DNA of 64,000 nucleotides from Actinopolymorpha sp. NPDC004070 (GTDB lineage Bacteria > Actinomycetota > Actinomycetes > Propionibacteriales > Actinopolymorphaceae): positions 124,001 to 188,000 of the forward strand of contig NZ_JBEXMJ010000010.1 of NCBI RefSeq assembly GCF_040610475.1, written 5' to 3'. Positions 44,971 through 52,474 of this stretch are shown here, in pieces. The notes under the pieces were generated by a model that worked only from the letters and a program-made list of their open reading frames with translations, had not been told where the DNA came from and made no database searches. Made by a program: the position numbers and the translations under genes. The first letter of the stretch is position 1. Each line of letters begins with the position of its first letter.

Positions 44971-45765
44971 ATGGCAACGGGAGTGTTGGGTCCCGAACGC
45001 GCGGACATCGGCAAGGGAACGCTGCGCCAGGACCGCTGGTGGATCTATCCGGCGGTGACCTTCGCGGTGTTCACGGCGTTCGTCGTGTACTCCACCTGGC
45101 GCGCGTTCTCCGGCGCCGACTACTACGCCTCGCCGTACCTCTCGCCGTTCTACTCGCCCTGCCTGAGCACCCACTGCGTATCGGGAGCCAGCGACTTCGG
45201 CCAGCCGATCGGCTTCCTGCCGGCGTGGTTCTCACCGGCCCTGGTCATCCTGGTCTTCCCGCTGGGCTTCCGGCTCACCTGCTACTACTACCGGAAGGCC
45301 TACTACCGCGCCTTCTGGCTGTCGCCGGCCGCGTGCGCGGTGCCCGAGCCGCACAAGAAGTACACCGGTGAGCGGCGGTTCCCGCTGATCCTGCAGAACG
45401 TCCACCGCTGGTTCTTCTACGCGGCGTTCCTGATCGGCCTGATCCTCACCTACGACGCGGTGATCGCGTTCCGCAACCCGCAGCACGAGTGGGGCCACAT
45501 GGGCCTCGGCACCCTGATCCTGCTGGTCAACGTGGTGCTGATCTGGCTCTACACGCTGTCGTGCCACTCCTGCCGGCACATCACCGGCGGCCGGCTGCGC
45601 AACTTCTCCAAGCACCCGGTGCGCTACCGCTTCTGGACGTTCGTGTCGAAGCTGAACGGCCACCACGCACGTTTCGCCTGGGCCTCGCTGATCTCGGTCG
45701 CGGTGGCGGACTTCTACGTCTACCTGCTGGCGACCGGTGCGATCACCGACGTCCGGTTCTTCTGA
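44971..45765 (+). CDS. sdhC: Succinate dehydrogenase membrane subunit (Sdh1-type, SdhC)
   Basis: A 264-residue membrane anchor, longer than the classical SdhC. It has five hydrophobic helices (IYPAVTFAVFTAFVVY, GFLPAWFSPALVILVFPL, WFFYAAFLIGLILTYDAV, GLGTLILLVNVVLIWLYTL, ASLISVAVADFYVYLL) and candidate haem/quinone-site His residues in NVHRWFF and CHSCRHITGG. The layout matches the anchor of M. tuberculosis Sdh1 (Rv0249c). ATG 44971 is chosen; the upstream frame is open but biased. It precedes sdhA by 19 bp. Confidence 0.88.
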   Translation: MATGVLGPERADIGKGTLRQDRWWIYPAVTFAVFTAFVVYSTWRAFSGADYYASPYLSPFYSPCLSTHCVSGASDFGQPIGFLPAWFSPALVILVFPLGFRLTCYYYRKAYYRAFWLSPAACAVPEPHKKYTGERRFPLILQNVHRWFFYAAFLIGLILTYDAVIAFRNPQHEWGHMGLGTLILLVNVVLIWLYTLSCHSCRHITGGRLRNFSKHPVRYRFWTFVSKLNGHHARFAWASLISVAVADFYVYLLATGAITDVRFF

Positions 45766-45784
45766 GGAGACCGAGGTACATCGC

Positions 45785-47599
45785 ATGAGCACAGTCGAAC
45801 CCCGCAACACAGGCGAGCGGCACTCCTACGACGTGGTGGTGGTCGGCGCAGGCGGCGCGGGTCTGCGGGCCGCGATCGCCGCCCACGACGCGGGCGCCCG
45901 TACGGCCATCGTCTGCAAGTCCCTGCTCGGCAAGGCGCACACGGTGATGGCCGAGGGCGGGATCGCCGCGGCCATGGGCAACGCCTGGCCGGAGGACAAC
46001 TGGAAGGTGCACTTCCGCGACACCATGCGTGGCGGGAAGATGCTGAACAACTGGCGGATGGCCCAGCTGCACGCCCAGGAGGCGCCCGACCGGGTGCTCG
46101 AACTGGAGGAGTGGGGCGCGCTGTTCGACCGTACGAACGACGGGCTGATCTCCCAGCGCGACTTCGGCGGCCACCGCTACGCCCGGCTCGCCCACGTCGG
46201 TGACCGCACCGGCCTGGAGATGATCCGCACCCTGCAGCAGCGCGCTGTCGCCCTCGGGATCGACGTGTTCATGGAGTGCACGATCACCGAGATCCTCAAG
46301 GACGGCGACCGGGTGGCCGGCGCCTTCGGCTACTGGCGCGAGAGCGGCCGGCTGATCACGTTCGAGGCGCCCTCGGTCGTGCTGGCGACCGGCGGCATCG
46401 GCAAGTCGTTCAAGGTGACGTCGAACTCCTGGGAGTACACCGGCGACGGGCACGCGCTGGCGGTGCGGGCGGGCGCGAGCCTGATCAACATGGAGTTCGT
46501 GCAGTTCCACCCGACGGGGATGGTGTGGCCGCCGTCGGTGCGCGGGATCCTGGTCACGGAGTCGGTACGCGGTGACGGCGGAGTGCTGAAGAACTCCGAG
46601 GGCCGGCGGTTCATGTTCGACTACATCCCGGACTTCTTCAAGGCGGAGACGGCCGACTCCATCGAGGAGGCCGACCGGTGGTACACCGACAAGAAGAACA
46701 ACCGGCGCCCACCTGAGCTGCTCCCCCGCGACGAGGTGGCCCGGGCCATCAACTCCGAGGTGAAGGCCGGCCGCGGCACCCCGCACGGCGGGATCTACCT
46801 CGACATCGCCTCCCGGCGCGACCCGGACTACATCATGCGGCGGCTGCCGTCGATGTACCACCAGTTCAAGGAGCTGGCCGACGTCGACATCACCAAGGAG
46901 CCGATGGAGATCGGGCCCACCTGCCACTACGTGATGGGTGGCGTGGAGGTCGACCCGGACACCGCCGTTTCGATCGTGCCCGGGCTGTACGCCGCGGGTG
47001 AGGTCGCGGGCGGCATGCACGGCTCCAACCGGCTCGGCGGCAACTCGCTGTCGGACCTGCTGGTGTTCGGCCGCCGGGCGGGCCTGAACGCCGCCTACTA
47101 CGCCGCGCGCACCCAGGACGCGCCGGTCACCGTCGACGAGGACGCCGTGCAGGCGGCGGCCGACGCGGCGCTGGCGCCGTTCGCGGAGGAGGGCGGCGAG
47201 AACCCCTACACCGTCCAGAAGGACCTGCAGGAGGTCATGCACAACCTGGTCGGCATCATCCGCACCGCGGACGAGCTGGAGCAGGCGCTCGGCGAGATCG
47301 AGAAGCTGGCCGAACGTGCCCGCCACCTCACGGTGGAGGGCAACCGCCAGTACAACCCGGGCTGGCACCTCGCGATCGACCTGCAGAACATGCTCTGGGT
47401 GTCGGAGTGCATCGCGAAGGCGGCGCTGACCCGGACCGAGAGCCGCGGCGGGCACACCCGCGACGACTACCCGATGACGGACCAGGACTGGGGCACGAAG
47501 AACATCGTGCTGCGGCGGCACGACGACTCGGTCGAACTCGCGATCCAGCCCCTTCCGCAGATGCCGGCCGAGCTCAAGGCGCTCTTCGAGGAGAAGTGA
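45785..47599 (+). CDS. sdhA: Succinate dehydrogenase/fumarate reductase flavoprotein subunit
   Basis: A 604-residue flavoprotein oxidising succinate to fumarate. The FAD-binding GAGGAG is at 21-26, the covalent FAD-attachment His is 52 (LGKAHTVMAEGG), and the substrate site segments QFHPTGMVWPPSVRG and PTCHYVMGGVEVD are present. The C-terminus follows the Sdh1 pattern. GAGG lies eight bases before the ATG. Its stop overlaps the sdhB start by one base (TGATG). Confidence 0.96.
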   Translation: MSTVEPRNTGERHSYDVVVVGAGGAGLRAAIAAHDAGARTAIVCKSLLGKAHTVMAEGGIAAAMGNAWPEDNWKVHFRDTMRGGKMLNNWRMAQLHAQEAPDRVLELEEWGALFDRTNDGLISQRDFGGHRYARLAHVGDRTGLEMIRTLQQRAVALGIDVFMECTITEILKDGDRVAGAFGYWRESGRLITFEAPSVVLATGGIGKSFKVTSNSWEYTGDGHALAVRAGASLINMEFVQFHPTGMVWPPSVRGILVTESVRGDGGVLKNSEGRRFMFDYIPDFFKAETADSIEEADRWYTDKKNNRRPPELLPRDEVARAINSEVKAGRGTPHGGIYLDIASRRDPDYIMRRLPSMYHQFKELADVDITKEPMEIGPTCHYVMGGVEVDPDTAVSIVPGLYAAGEVAGGMHGSNRLGGNSLSDLLVFGRRAGLNAAYYAARTQDAPVTVDEDAVQAAADAALAPFAEEGGENPYTVQKDLQEVMHNLVGIIRTADELEQALGEIEKLAERARHLTVEGNRQYNPGWHLAIDLQNMLWVSECIAKAALTRTESRGGHTRDDYPMTDQDWGTKNIVLRRHDDSVELAIQPLPQMPAELKALFEEK

Positions 47600-48363
47600 T
47601 GGGATACAACCTGTCCATGCGGTTGTGGCGCGGCGACGTCGACGGTGGCGCCCTGGCCGACTTCACCGTCGAGGTCGAGGAGGGCGAGGTCGTCCTCGAC
47701 GCGATCCACCGGGTCCAGGCAACCCAGGCCGGTGACCTCGCCGTCCGGTGGAACTGCAAGGCCGGCAAGTGCGGCTCGTGCAGCGCGGAGATCAACGGCC
47801 GGCCGAAGCTGATGTGCATGACCCGGCTGTCGGAGTACGACCAGTCCGAGACGATCACGGTGACGCCCCTGCGGACGTTCCCGGTGATCAAGGACCTGGT
47901 GACCGACGTCTCGTTCAACTACGAGAAGGCCAAGGAGGTCCCGGCGTTCGCGCCGACCGCTCCGGACGCCGACGGCAAGCGGCGGATGGCGCAGGTCGAC
48001 GTGGAGCGGGGCCAGGAGTTCCGCAAGTGCATCGAGTGCTTCCTGTGCCAGGACACCTGCCACGTGGTGCGTGACCACGAGGAGAACAAGCCGGCGTTCG
48101 CGGGGCCGAGGTTCTTCCTGCGGTACGCCGAACTCGACATGCACCCGCTGGACACCAACGATCGGCGCAAGCTGGCCCAGTCGGCCGCCGGCCTGAGCAT
48201 GTGCAACATCACCAAGTGCTGCACCGAGGTCTGCCCCGAGCACATCAAGATCACCGACAACGCGATCATCCCGATGAAGGAACGCGTCGTCGACCGCAAG
48301 TACGACCCGCTGGTCTGGCTGGGTTCGAAGATCTTCCGCCGCGACCAGCGCGAAGAGGTCTGA
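47599..48363 (+). CDS. sdhB: Succinate dehydrogenase iron-sulfur subunit
   Basis: A 254-residue ferredoxin-like subunit carrying electrons from FAD to quinone. The [2Fe-2S] ligands are Cys53, 58, 61 and 73. The [4Fe-4S] and [3Fe-4S] clusters are held by Cys144/147/150/154 and Cys202/207/208/212 (CIECFLCQDTC and CNITKCCTEVCP). All cluster cysteines are present. It closes the sdhCAB operon, followed by a perfect 16-bp hairpin. Confidence 0.96.
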   Translation: MGYNLSMRLWRGDVDGGALADFTVEVEEGEVVLDAIHRVQATQAGDLAVRWNCKAGKCGSCSAEINGRPKLMCMTRLSEYDQSETITVTPLRTFPVIKDLVTDVSFNYEKAKEVPAFAPTAPDADGKRRMAQVDVERGQEFRKCIECFLCQDTCHVVRDHEENKPAFAGPRFFLRYAELDMHPLDTNDRRKLAQSAAGLSMCNITKCCTEVCPEHIKITDNAIIPMKERVVDRKYDPLVWLGSKIFRRDQREEV

Positions 48364-48399
48364 GGCCGCGCTCGGTACGCCCACCGCTGACGAAGCCGA

Positions 48400-48435
48400 G
48401 GGGCGTGAATTCTTCCGCTGAAGAATTCACGCCCC
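48400..48435 (+). terminator. Very strong terminator of the sdhCAB operon
   Basis: A perfect 16-bp stem (48400-48415 with 48420-48435) around a CGCT loop, followed by TTCG. The gene on its right (YbaB-like) converges, so it may act both ways. Confidence 0.8.
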
Positions 48436-48456
48436 TTCGCGCGTTCCTGGTCCGGC

Positions 48457-48474
48457 ATTCTTCCGCGGAAGGAT
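48457..48474. repeat. Second copy of the palindromic core of the sdh terminator
   Basis: ATTCTTCCGCGGAAGGAT matches 16 of 18 bases of the terminator core at 48409-48426 (ATTCTTCCGCTGAAGAAT), 48 bp away, and itself contains the perfect palindrome CTTCCGCGGAAG (48460-48471). Both lie between convergent genes. Confidence 0.6.
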
Positions 48475-48530
48475 CTCGAACCACTATCCCGTGGGTGCTC
48501 GGTCCTGGGCTGGAGCCCGCGCGGGGCAGT

Positions 48531-48977
48531 TCAGCCCGCGGGGCGTCGCCGGTGGAGTTCGGAGACTCGCTGGACGCCCGCGAGCGCTTCCCGCATCGCC
48601 TGCGCGGACTGCGCCATCGCCCGCCGGGACGCGTCGGTCACCTCGTCCAGCGTTCGGCTGAGTTCGGCCAGCGGCGGCACTCCGGGCAGGCCGGCGGTCG
48701 CCTGCTCGTTGTGCGCGTCGATGGCCGCGTTGACCGCCTCCTGGATCGCGGCCGCGAGGTCCTCGCTCGGCAACCTCAGCGCGCGCGGATCGAGGTGCAC
48801 GGCACTCACCCTGCCGGCGGTCAGCGTGACCCGCAGCCGTCCGTCCAGCACCTCACCCGTCCCGGCAGGGGCGGAGGCGGCGTCCGGGTCGTCCGGGGCG
48901 GACGCCTGACGCGCCCTGGCAAGTTGTTCCTGCAGGCGGCCCACCATGTCCGCAGACGCACCCCACGGATCGGTCAT
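48531..48977 (-). CDS. YbaB/EbfC-like protein of the ESX-type toxin operon
   Basis: A 148-residue protein with the YbaB/EbfC layout: an N-terminal helix (MVGRLQEQLARARQAS), a beta hairpin (EVLDGRLRVTLTAGRVSAVHLDPRALRL) and C-terminal helices (AAAIQEAVNAAIDAHNEQA). YbaB proteins bind DNA as dimers, but copies beside WXG100/ESX-type loci in actinobacteria are of unknown role. Start taken at ATG 48977, four bases from AAGGGGGGA; a GTG just upstream is too close. It is last gene of the minus-strand toxin operon, 25 bp after the 46-residue ORF. Confidence 0.75.
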   Translation of the reverse strand: MTDPWGASADMVGRLQEQLARARQASAPDDPDAASAPAGTGEVLDGRLRVTLTAGRVSAVHLDPRALRLPSEDLAAAIQEAVNAAIDAHNEQATAGLPGVPPLAELSRTLDEVTDASRRAMAQSAQAMREALAGVQRVSELHRRRPAG

Positions 48978-49002
48978 CACTCCCCCCTTGGTTGGTACCC
49001 GG

Positions 49003-49143
49003 TCACCGGGCTCCCGCGTCGGTCAGTGCCACCACTGCGTCGACCGGCGAGCCGTCCTTGTCCAGAAGCACCGTCGCGTGTCGTCGGTCGAACTCTGCCT
49101 GGGACGGTGGAGCCGCAGGCACCTCGACACTTCTACCCGCCAT
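49003..49143 (-). CDS. 46-residue ORF resembling a repeat-less version of the pentapeptide protein
   Basis: A small ORF from ATG 49143, overlapping the pentapeptide-gene stop by 11 bp and ending 25 bp before the YbaB-like start, so it fills the operon without a gap. Residues 15-19 (QAEFD) echo QSEFD near the N-terminus of the pentapeptide protein (residues 7-11). The C-terminal part TVLLDKDGSPVDAV-VALTDAGAR matches residues 175-197 of that protein at 13 of 23 positions. It therefore looks like the head and tail of the pentapeptide protein joined after loss of its repeats. Shine-Dalgarno evidence is weak; an internal GTG at 49122 is an alternative start. It could be a decayed duplicate or a working small protein. 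Confidence 0.45.
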   Translation of the reverse strand: MAGRSVEVPAAPPSQAEFDRRHATVLLDKDGSPVDAVVALTDAGAR

Positions 49144-49771
49144 TCGGCGTGGGCTTTCGGGGCGGCTCGTACTCACTTACCCGGGCGCCGGCCGCGTTGA
49201 GGGCCCTGACCGCCGGCACCACCGAGCCGCCGATCGTAGTGATGACCGTGCCGCCGGGAGAGACCGTTCCGGTCGTGCCGGTGAAGTCGGCCCCGGCCAC
49301 CAACGTCTCGTCAAGCCCGGTCGCGTCCATCCGCGCTTCACGTACCTTGGCACCGCTCAGATCCGCCCGCCACAGGAAGGTCCTGGTCAGGTTGGTGCGG
49401 TCGAGAACGGCCTCCACCATGGTCGTCTCCGCGCAGTCGGTGCGGAGCAGCCGTGCGCCACTGAGGTCGGCCTCGCTGAGATCGGCGTTGTCGAGCGTGG
49501 CCTTGTAAAGGTCCACATCCACCATTCGGGCGCCGCGAAGATTCGCCCCCGCCAGCATGGCGGCCGCCAGGTCACAGCCGGACAGGTCGCAACCGGACAG
49601 GTCGGCGCCGGCCAGCGTGATGCCGCTCAGATCGCGGCCCCGCAGGTCCAGTCCACGAAGTGAACGGCCGGAGAGATCGAGCCGGCCGCCCGACCCACCG
49701 CGGAGGTCGTACCACCGACGGTGCTCTTCCAGCAAAGCGTCGAACTCGCTCTGCGTAGTGTGGTTCGCCAT
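49133..49771 (-). CDS. Pentapeptide-repeat protein, possible immunity protein
   Basis: A 212-residue protein. After a 30-residue head (TTQSEFDALLEEHRRWYDLRGG) it has about 27 pentapeptide repeats (residues 31-165; ADLSG, LAGAN, ARMVD, ADLSE types), expected to form a right-handed quadrilateral beta-helix. A conserved tail follows (166-199, GGTVITTIGGSVVPAVRALNAAGAR). Pentapeptide proteins such as MfpA/Qnr mimic DNA and protect gyrase; here its position directly after a toxin with TGATG coupling suggests immunity or protection of the toxin target. That function is inference. No signal peptide. Confidence 0.82.
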   Translation of the reverse strand: MANHTTQSEFDALLEEHRRWYDLRGGSGGRLDLSGRSLRGLDLRGRDLSGITLAGADLSGCDLSGCDLAAAMLAGANLRGARMVDVDLYKATLDNADLSEADLSGARLLRTDCAETTMVEAVLDRTNLTRTFLWRADLSGAKVREARMDATGLDETLVAGADFTGTTGTVSPGGTVITTIGGSVVPAVRALNAAGARVSEYEPPRKPTPNGG

Positions 49772-50778
49772 CAGTAGATCACCACCTTGCCGCGCCATTC
49801 CGGATGTGAGGCGACCAGATCCTTCAGATCCTCGAAATCAGCCTGCGACAAGCCCCCGGTATCGAGTGCGACGTACTCCCCGTTGTTGAGGTCGCCAAGG
49901 ATCTTCCTCTCCGCCCTCGTGCGATTGTAGGTACGGTTCGGATCGGGATGGGTGAGAAACCCCTTCACGTCCCAGGGCTGGTTGTTCCCGTCCACGAAGT
50001 CCGCACGCGGGTCCGTGGAGTTCGTGACCGGTTCCTTGACTCTTCCGGTTGCCTCCAGCCCGAGGGCCACCTCAGCCTCGCGTTCGGTGTCCGGGGTGGA
50101 CCGTCCCTGCGCGGCGTCGTATGCCAGTTGGTTCTTACGACGCTGGTAGTCGCGTTCCTCCTGCTCTCTCTCCTCCGGCGTCTTGTAGGAGTGGACTCCC
50201 ACGTCGGAATTGTGGATCGGTCGCCCGTCGAGACGCTGGATCTCCTTGCCCAGGTGGTCCCGGGCGAGTTCGGTGAGGGGCGGTCCGAGCTCCCGGATCG
50301 CCGTGATCGTGGTGTTGACACCCATCACGATCGCCCGATTGACCGACACCGCGGCCTCGGCGGCAGCCGCCAGGGAAGCGCCCAGAGTGAAGAACGCGGC
50401 AGCGATCGCAGCGGCAAGGATGATCGCCATCGCGATGAGTTGGACGATGACGAGCAGTTTCAGGACCAGGACCAGGAGAGCCGCCGACAGGAACGCGATG
50501 GCGACCGCGCCGGCGACGATGCGGCAGTCGGCGAGATAGCTGTCGTCACCGGACACCTTCGCCCAGTAATGCTCGAACGCGGTGATGCCCGGGCTGGTGT
50601 CCTCCTCGACCATCTTGCCGACAGCCTTGGTCGCGAGTTCGACATGCTTCTCGGCCTCGTCCGCGAAGTTCAGCCACGCATTTCCCGCGTCGTAGAGCTT
50701 GGTTTCGTCCGCCTCGGGCCAGGTGCAACCGACGTAGGCCAAAGCCTCGACCAACCAGTCGGGCAGTTGGAGTCCCAT
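49771..50778 (-). CDS. Polymorphic toxin with ESX-type N-terminus and nuclease-like C-terminus
   Basis: A 335-residue protein. Residues 1-70 (LPDWLVEALAYVGCTWPEADETKLYDAGNAW) match the N-terminal WXG100-like domain of actinobacterial polymorphic toxins. Residues about 85-140 are strongly hydrophobic (VAIAFLSAALLVLVLKLLVIVQL). A charged linker follows, then a C-terminal domain from about 259: ADFVD (Asp260/263), PWDVKG (Asp270-x-Lys272), Glu290, LDTG (Asp306), ending GKVVIY. The D...DxK spacing fits PD-(D/E)xK/CdiA-CT-type nuclease toxins. Start ATG 50778 overlaps the WXG-like stop and its stop overlaps the pentapeptide start, each by one base. Target (tRNA, DNA) is not known. Confidence 0.75.
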   Translation of the reverse strand: MGLQLPDWLVEALAYVGCTWPEADETKLYDAGNAWLNFADEAEKHVELATKAVGKMVEEDTSPGITAFEHYWAKVSGDDSYLADCRIVAGAVAIAFLSAALLVLVLKLLVIVQLIAMAIILAAAIAAAFFTLGASLAAAAEAAVSVNRAIVMGVNTTITAIRELGPPLTELARDHLGKEIQRLDGRPIHNSDVGVHSYKTPEEREQEERDYQRRKNQLAYDAAQGRSTPDTEREAEVALGLEATGRVKEPVTNSTDPRADFVDGNNQPWDVKGFLTHPDPNRTYNRTRAERKILGDLNNGEYVALDTGGLSQADFEDLKDLVASHPEWRGKVVIY

Positions 50779-51116
50779 CAAGGTTTCCCGAGGCTGTCGA
50801 CGATCGCCTGGACCTTCGCGGTCTGTGCGGTGTTGTCGCGTTCGACATCGGTGTAGGCCTTGGCCATCTCGTTCATCGCGACCGCCGTCTCGATGACGCA
50901 GTAACCGGTGTCGGTGAAGTAGGTCAGTGCGGTGGGTCCGATGATCTCGTACATGTCCTTCAGCGCTGCACCCAACTCGTCGCCACCGAACGCGCTGCCG
51001 ACCGACTCCATGGCGGACTCCAGCTTCCGAACCGAGTCACCCCAGTCCTGTCCCGCGGAGTCCACGTCCTTGGCAGCGAGATGAATGCTCTCCGGTCGTA
51101 CGCGGACATCGGCCAT
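50778..51116 (-). CDS. WXG100/EspC-like type VII secretion small protein
   Basis: A 112-residue helical-hairpin protein. Helix 1 contains QDWGDSVRKLESAM (Trp25-Gly26 in place of the WXG turn). FGGDELG at 43-49 is common in actinobacterial WXG partners. The YxxxE secretion signal of ESX substrates is Tyr88-Glu92 (AYTDVE). It begins the toxin operon and is coupled to the toxin gene (TGATG), suggesting a secreted heterodimer partner or chaperone. ESX core genes (eccB, eccC, eccD) are not in this window. Confidence 0.78.
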   Translation of the reverse strand: MADVRVRPESIHLAAKDVDSAGQDWGDSVRKLESAMESVGSAFGGDELGAALKDMYEIIGPTALTYFTDTGYCVIETAVAMNEMAKAYTDVERDNTAQTAKVQAIVDSLGKP

Positions 51117-51241
51117 CCATGAACGGTAACAAGATGATGTGGGCCCACCGCGGGCCAAGATCCGCGGACTGTGGAAAACCACGCCGGTCGCGTGTCCCGT
51201 GGAAACTTGACCGCGACGCACGGACAGGACAACGTTCTGGC

Positions 51242-51538
51242 ATGGCACAGTTGCTCAGCGACGATCAGATCACCGAGGCCCTGCGCGACCTACCCGGCTG
51301 GGAGGCACGTCCGGGTGCGTTGTTCCGGGCGGTCACCGCACCCAGCTTCATGGCCGGCATCGGACTGGTCGACCGGGTGGCGCAGGCCGCGGAACAGATG
51401 GACCACCACCCCGACATCGACATCCGCTGGACGACGATCTCCTTCTCGCTGACCACGCACGCCATGGGCGGGGTGACCGACAACGACGTCAAGCTGGCCG
51501 GACGGATCAGTGCGCTGGCCGAGGACACCCCCGGGTAG
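51242..51538 (+). CDS. Pterin-4a-carbinolamine dehydratase
   Basis: A 98-residue PCD/DCoH protein. The family active-site motif E/K-x3-H-H-P appears as EQMDHHPDIDI, followed by WTTISFSLTTHAMGGVTDND. It dehydrates 4a-hydroxytetrahydrobiopterin after aromatic amino-acid hydroxylation; actinobacterial copies often have no hydroxylase nearby, as here. It is divergent from the WXG gene and converges on the permease genes. Confidence 0.9.
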   Translation: MAQLLSDDQITEALRDLPGWEARPGALFRAVTAPSFMAGIGLVDRVAQAAEQMDHHPDIDIRWTTISFSLTTHAMGGVTDNDVKLAGRISALAEDTPG

Positions 51539-51567
51539 CACACGTCCGGGAGGAGTCGGCCGAAAAC

Positions 51568-52404
51568 TCAGCCCTTCAGCGCGCCCGCGGTCAGCCCGGC
51601 CATGAACTGCTTCGCCGCCAGCAGGAACGCCACGAAGATCGGCAGCACGCTGATCACACTGCCGAGCATCACCGCGGCCGTGTCCTGTCCGTACAACGTG
51701 TTCAGGTTCGCCATCGCCAGCGGGAGGGTGAAGTTCTCCTGCGAGTTCAGCACGATCAGCGGAATCTGGAACGCCGTCCAGGTGCCCATGAACGTCCACA
51801 CCCCGAGCGCGCCGAGACCGGGCCGGATCAGCGGTAGCACCACCGTCCAGTAGGTCCGCCAGTCCGAGGCGCCGTCGATGCGCGCCGCGTCGTACAGGTC
51901 GGTCGGCACGGTCTGGGTGATGACCTGGCGCATCCAGAACACCGCGAACCCGTTCGCCGCACCGGGGATGATCAGCGGCCACAGCGTGTCGATCCAGCCC
52001 AGCCTGGCGATCAGGACGTACCACGGGATGAGGCCGACCAGGCCCGGGATGAAGATGGTCGCCAGCAGAACCCGCCACATCCAGCGCGCGCCGGGCGCCT
52101 GGCGGAACCGCGAGAAGCCGTACCCCACCAGCGAGGCCAGCACCAGGACGAGCGCCGTGTGCGTGACCGCGACCAGGATGCTGTTCCCCATCGCGCGGAG
52201 TACGGGAACGACCTCGACCAGCCGGGTCCAGTTCGCCGAGAGGTTCCCGCCCGGCAGCAGTGGGGGCGGGAAGTGGTAGATGGAGGCGTTGTCGTGCGTG
52301 GCGAGTACGACCATCCAGTAGAACGGCAGGACGAACACCAGCACCACGAGGTAGATCAGCACCGTGATGGCCCGGCGGGCCACCGGCGATCCCGTACCGT
52401 TCAT
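51568..52404 (-). CDS. Carbohydrate ABC transporter permease (MalG-type)
   Basis: A 278-residue inner-membrane permease with about six membrane helices. The conserved EAA-like cytoplasmic loop is YDAARIDGASDWRTYWTVVLPLIRPG (about 180-205). An ATG at 52404 with GGAGGGG upstream is used (GTG 52419 is an alternative). It forms the second permease of the transporter encoded by 52475-54804. A four-copy 9-bp repeat lies between the two permease genes. Confidence 0.9.
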   Translation of the reverse strand: MNGTGSPVARRAITVLIYLVVLVFVLPFYWMVVLATHDNASIYHFPPPLLPGGNLSANWTRLVEVVPVLRAMGNSILVAVTHTALVLVLASLVGYGFSRFRQAPGARWMWRVLLATIFIPGLVGLIPWYVLIARLGWIDTLWPLIIPGAANGFAVFWMRQVITQTVPTDLYDAARIDGASDWRTYWTVVLPLIRPGLGALGVWTFMGTWTAFQIPLIVLNSQENFTLPLAMANLNTLYGQDTAAVMLGSVISVLPIFVAFLLAAKQFMAGLTAGALKG

Positions 52405-52422
52405 CCCACTCCCCTCCACGCC

Positions 52423-52458
52423 GGCGACGTCGGCGACGTCGGCGACGTCGGCGACGTC
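52423..52458. repeat. Four perfect 9-bp tandem repeats between the permease genes
   Basis: GGCGACGTC is repeated exactly four times (36 bp) in the 70-bp gap between the two permease genes, just upstream of the second permease's ribosome-binding site. The copy number may vary by slippage and could change the spacing or structure of the intercistronic mRNA. Confidence 0.9.
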
Positions 52459-52474
52459 GGCAAGCCAGTCGCCG

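Noticed and set aside
52423..52458. Short repeats considered as a CRISPR or origin element
   Set aside because: No spacers, only 9-bp contiguous units, no DnaA boxes or cas genes.
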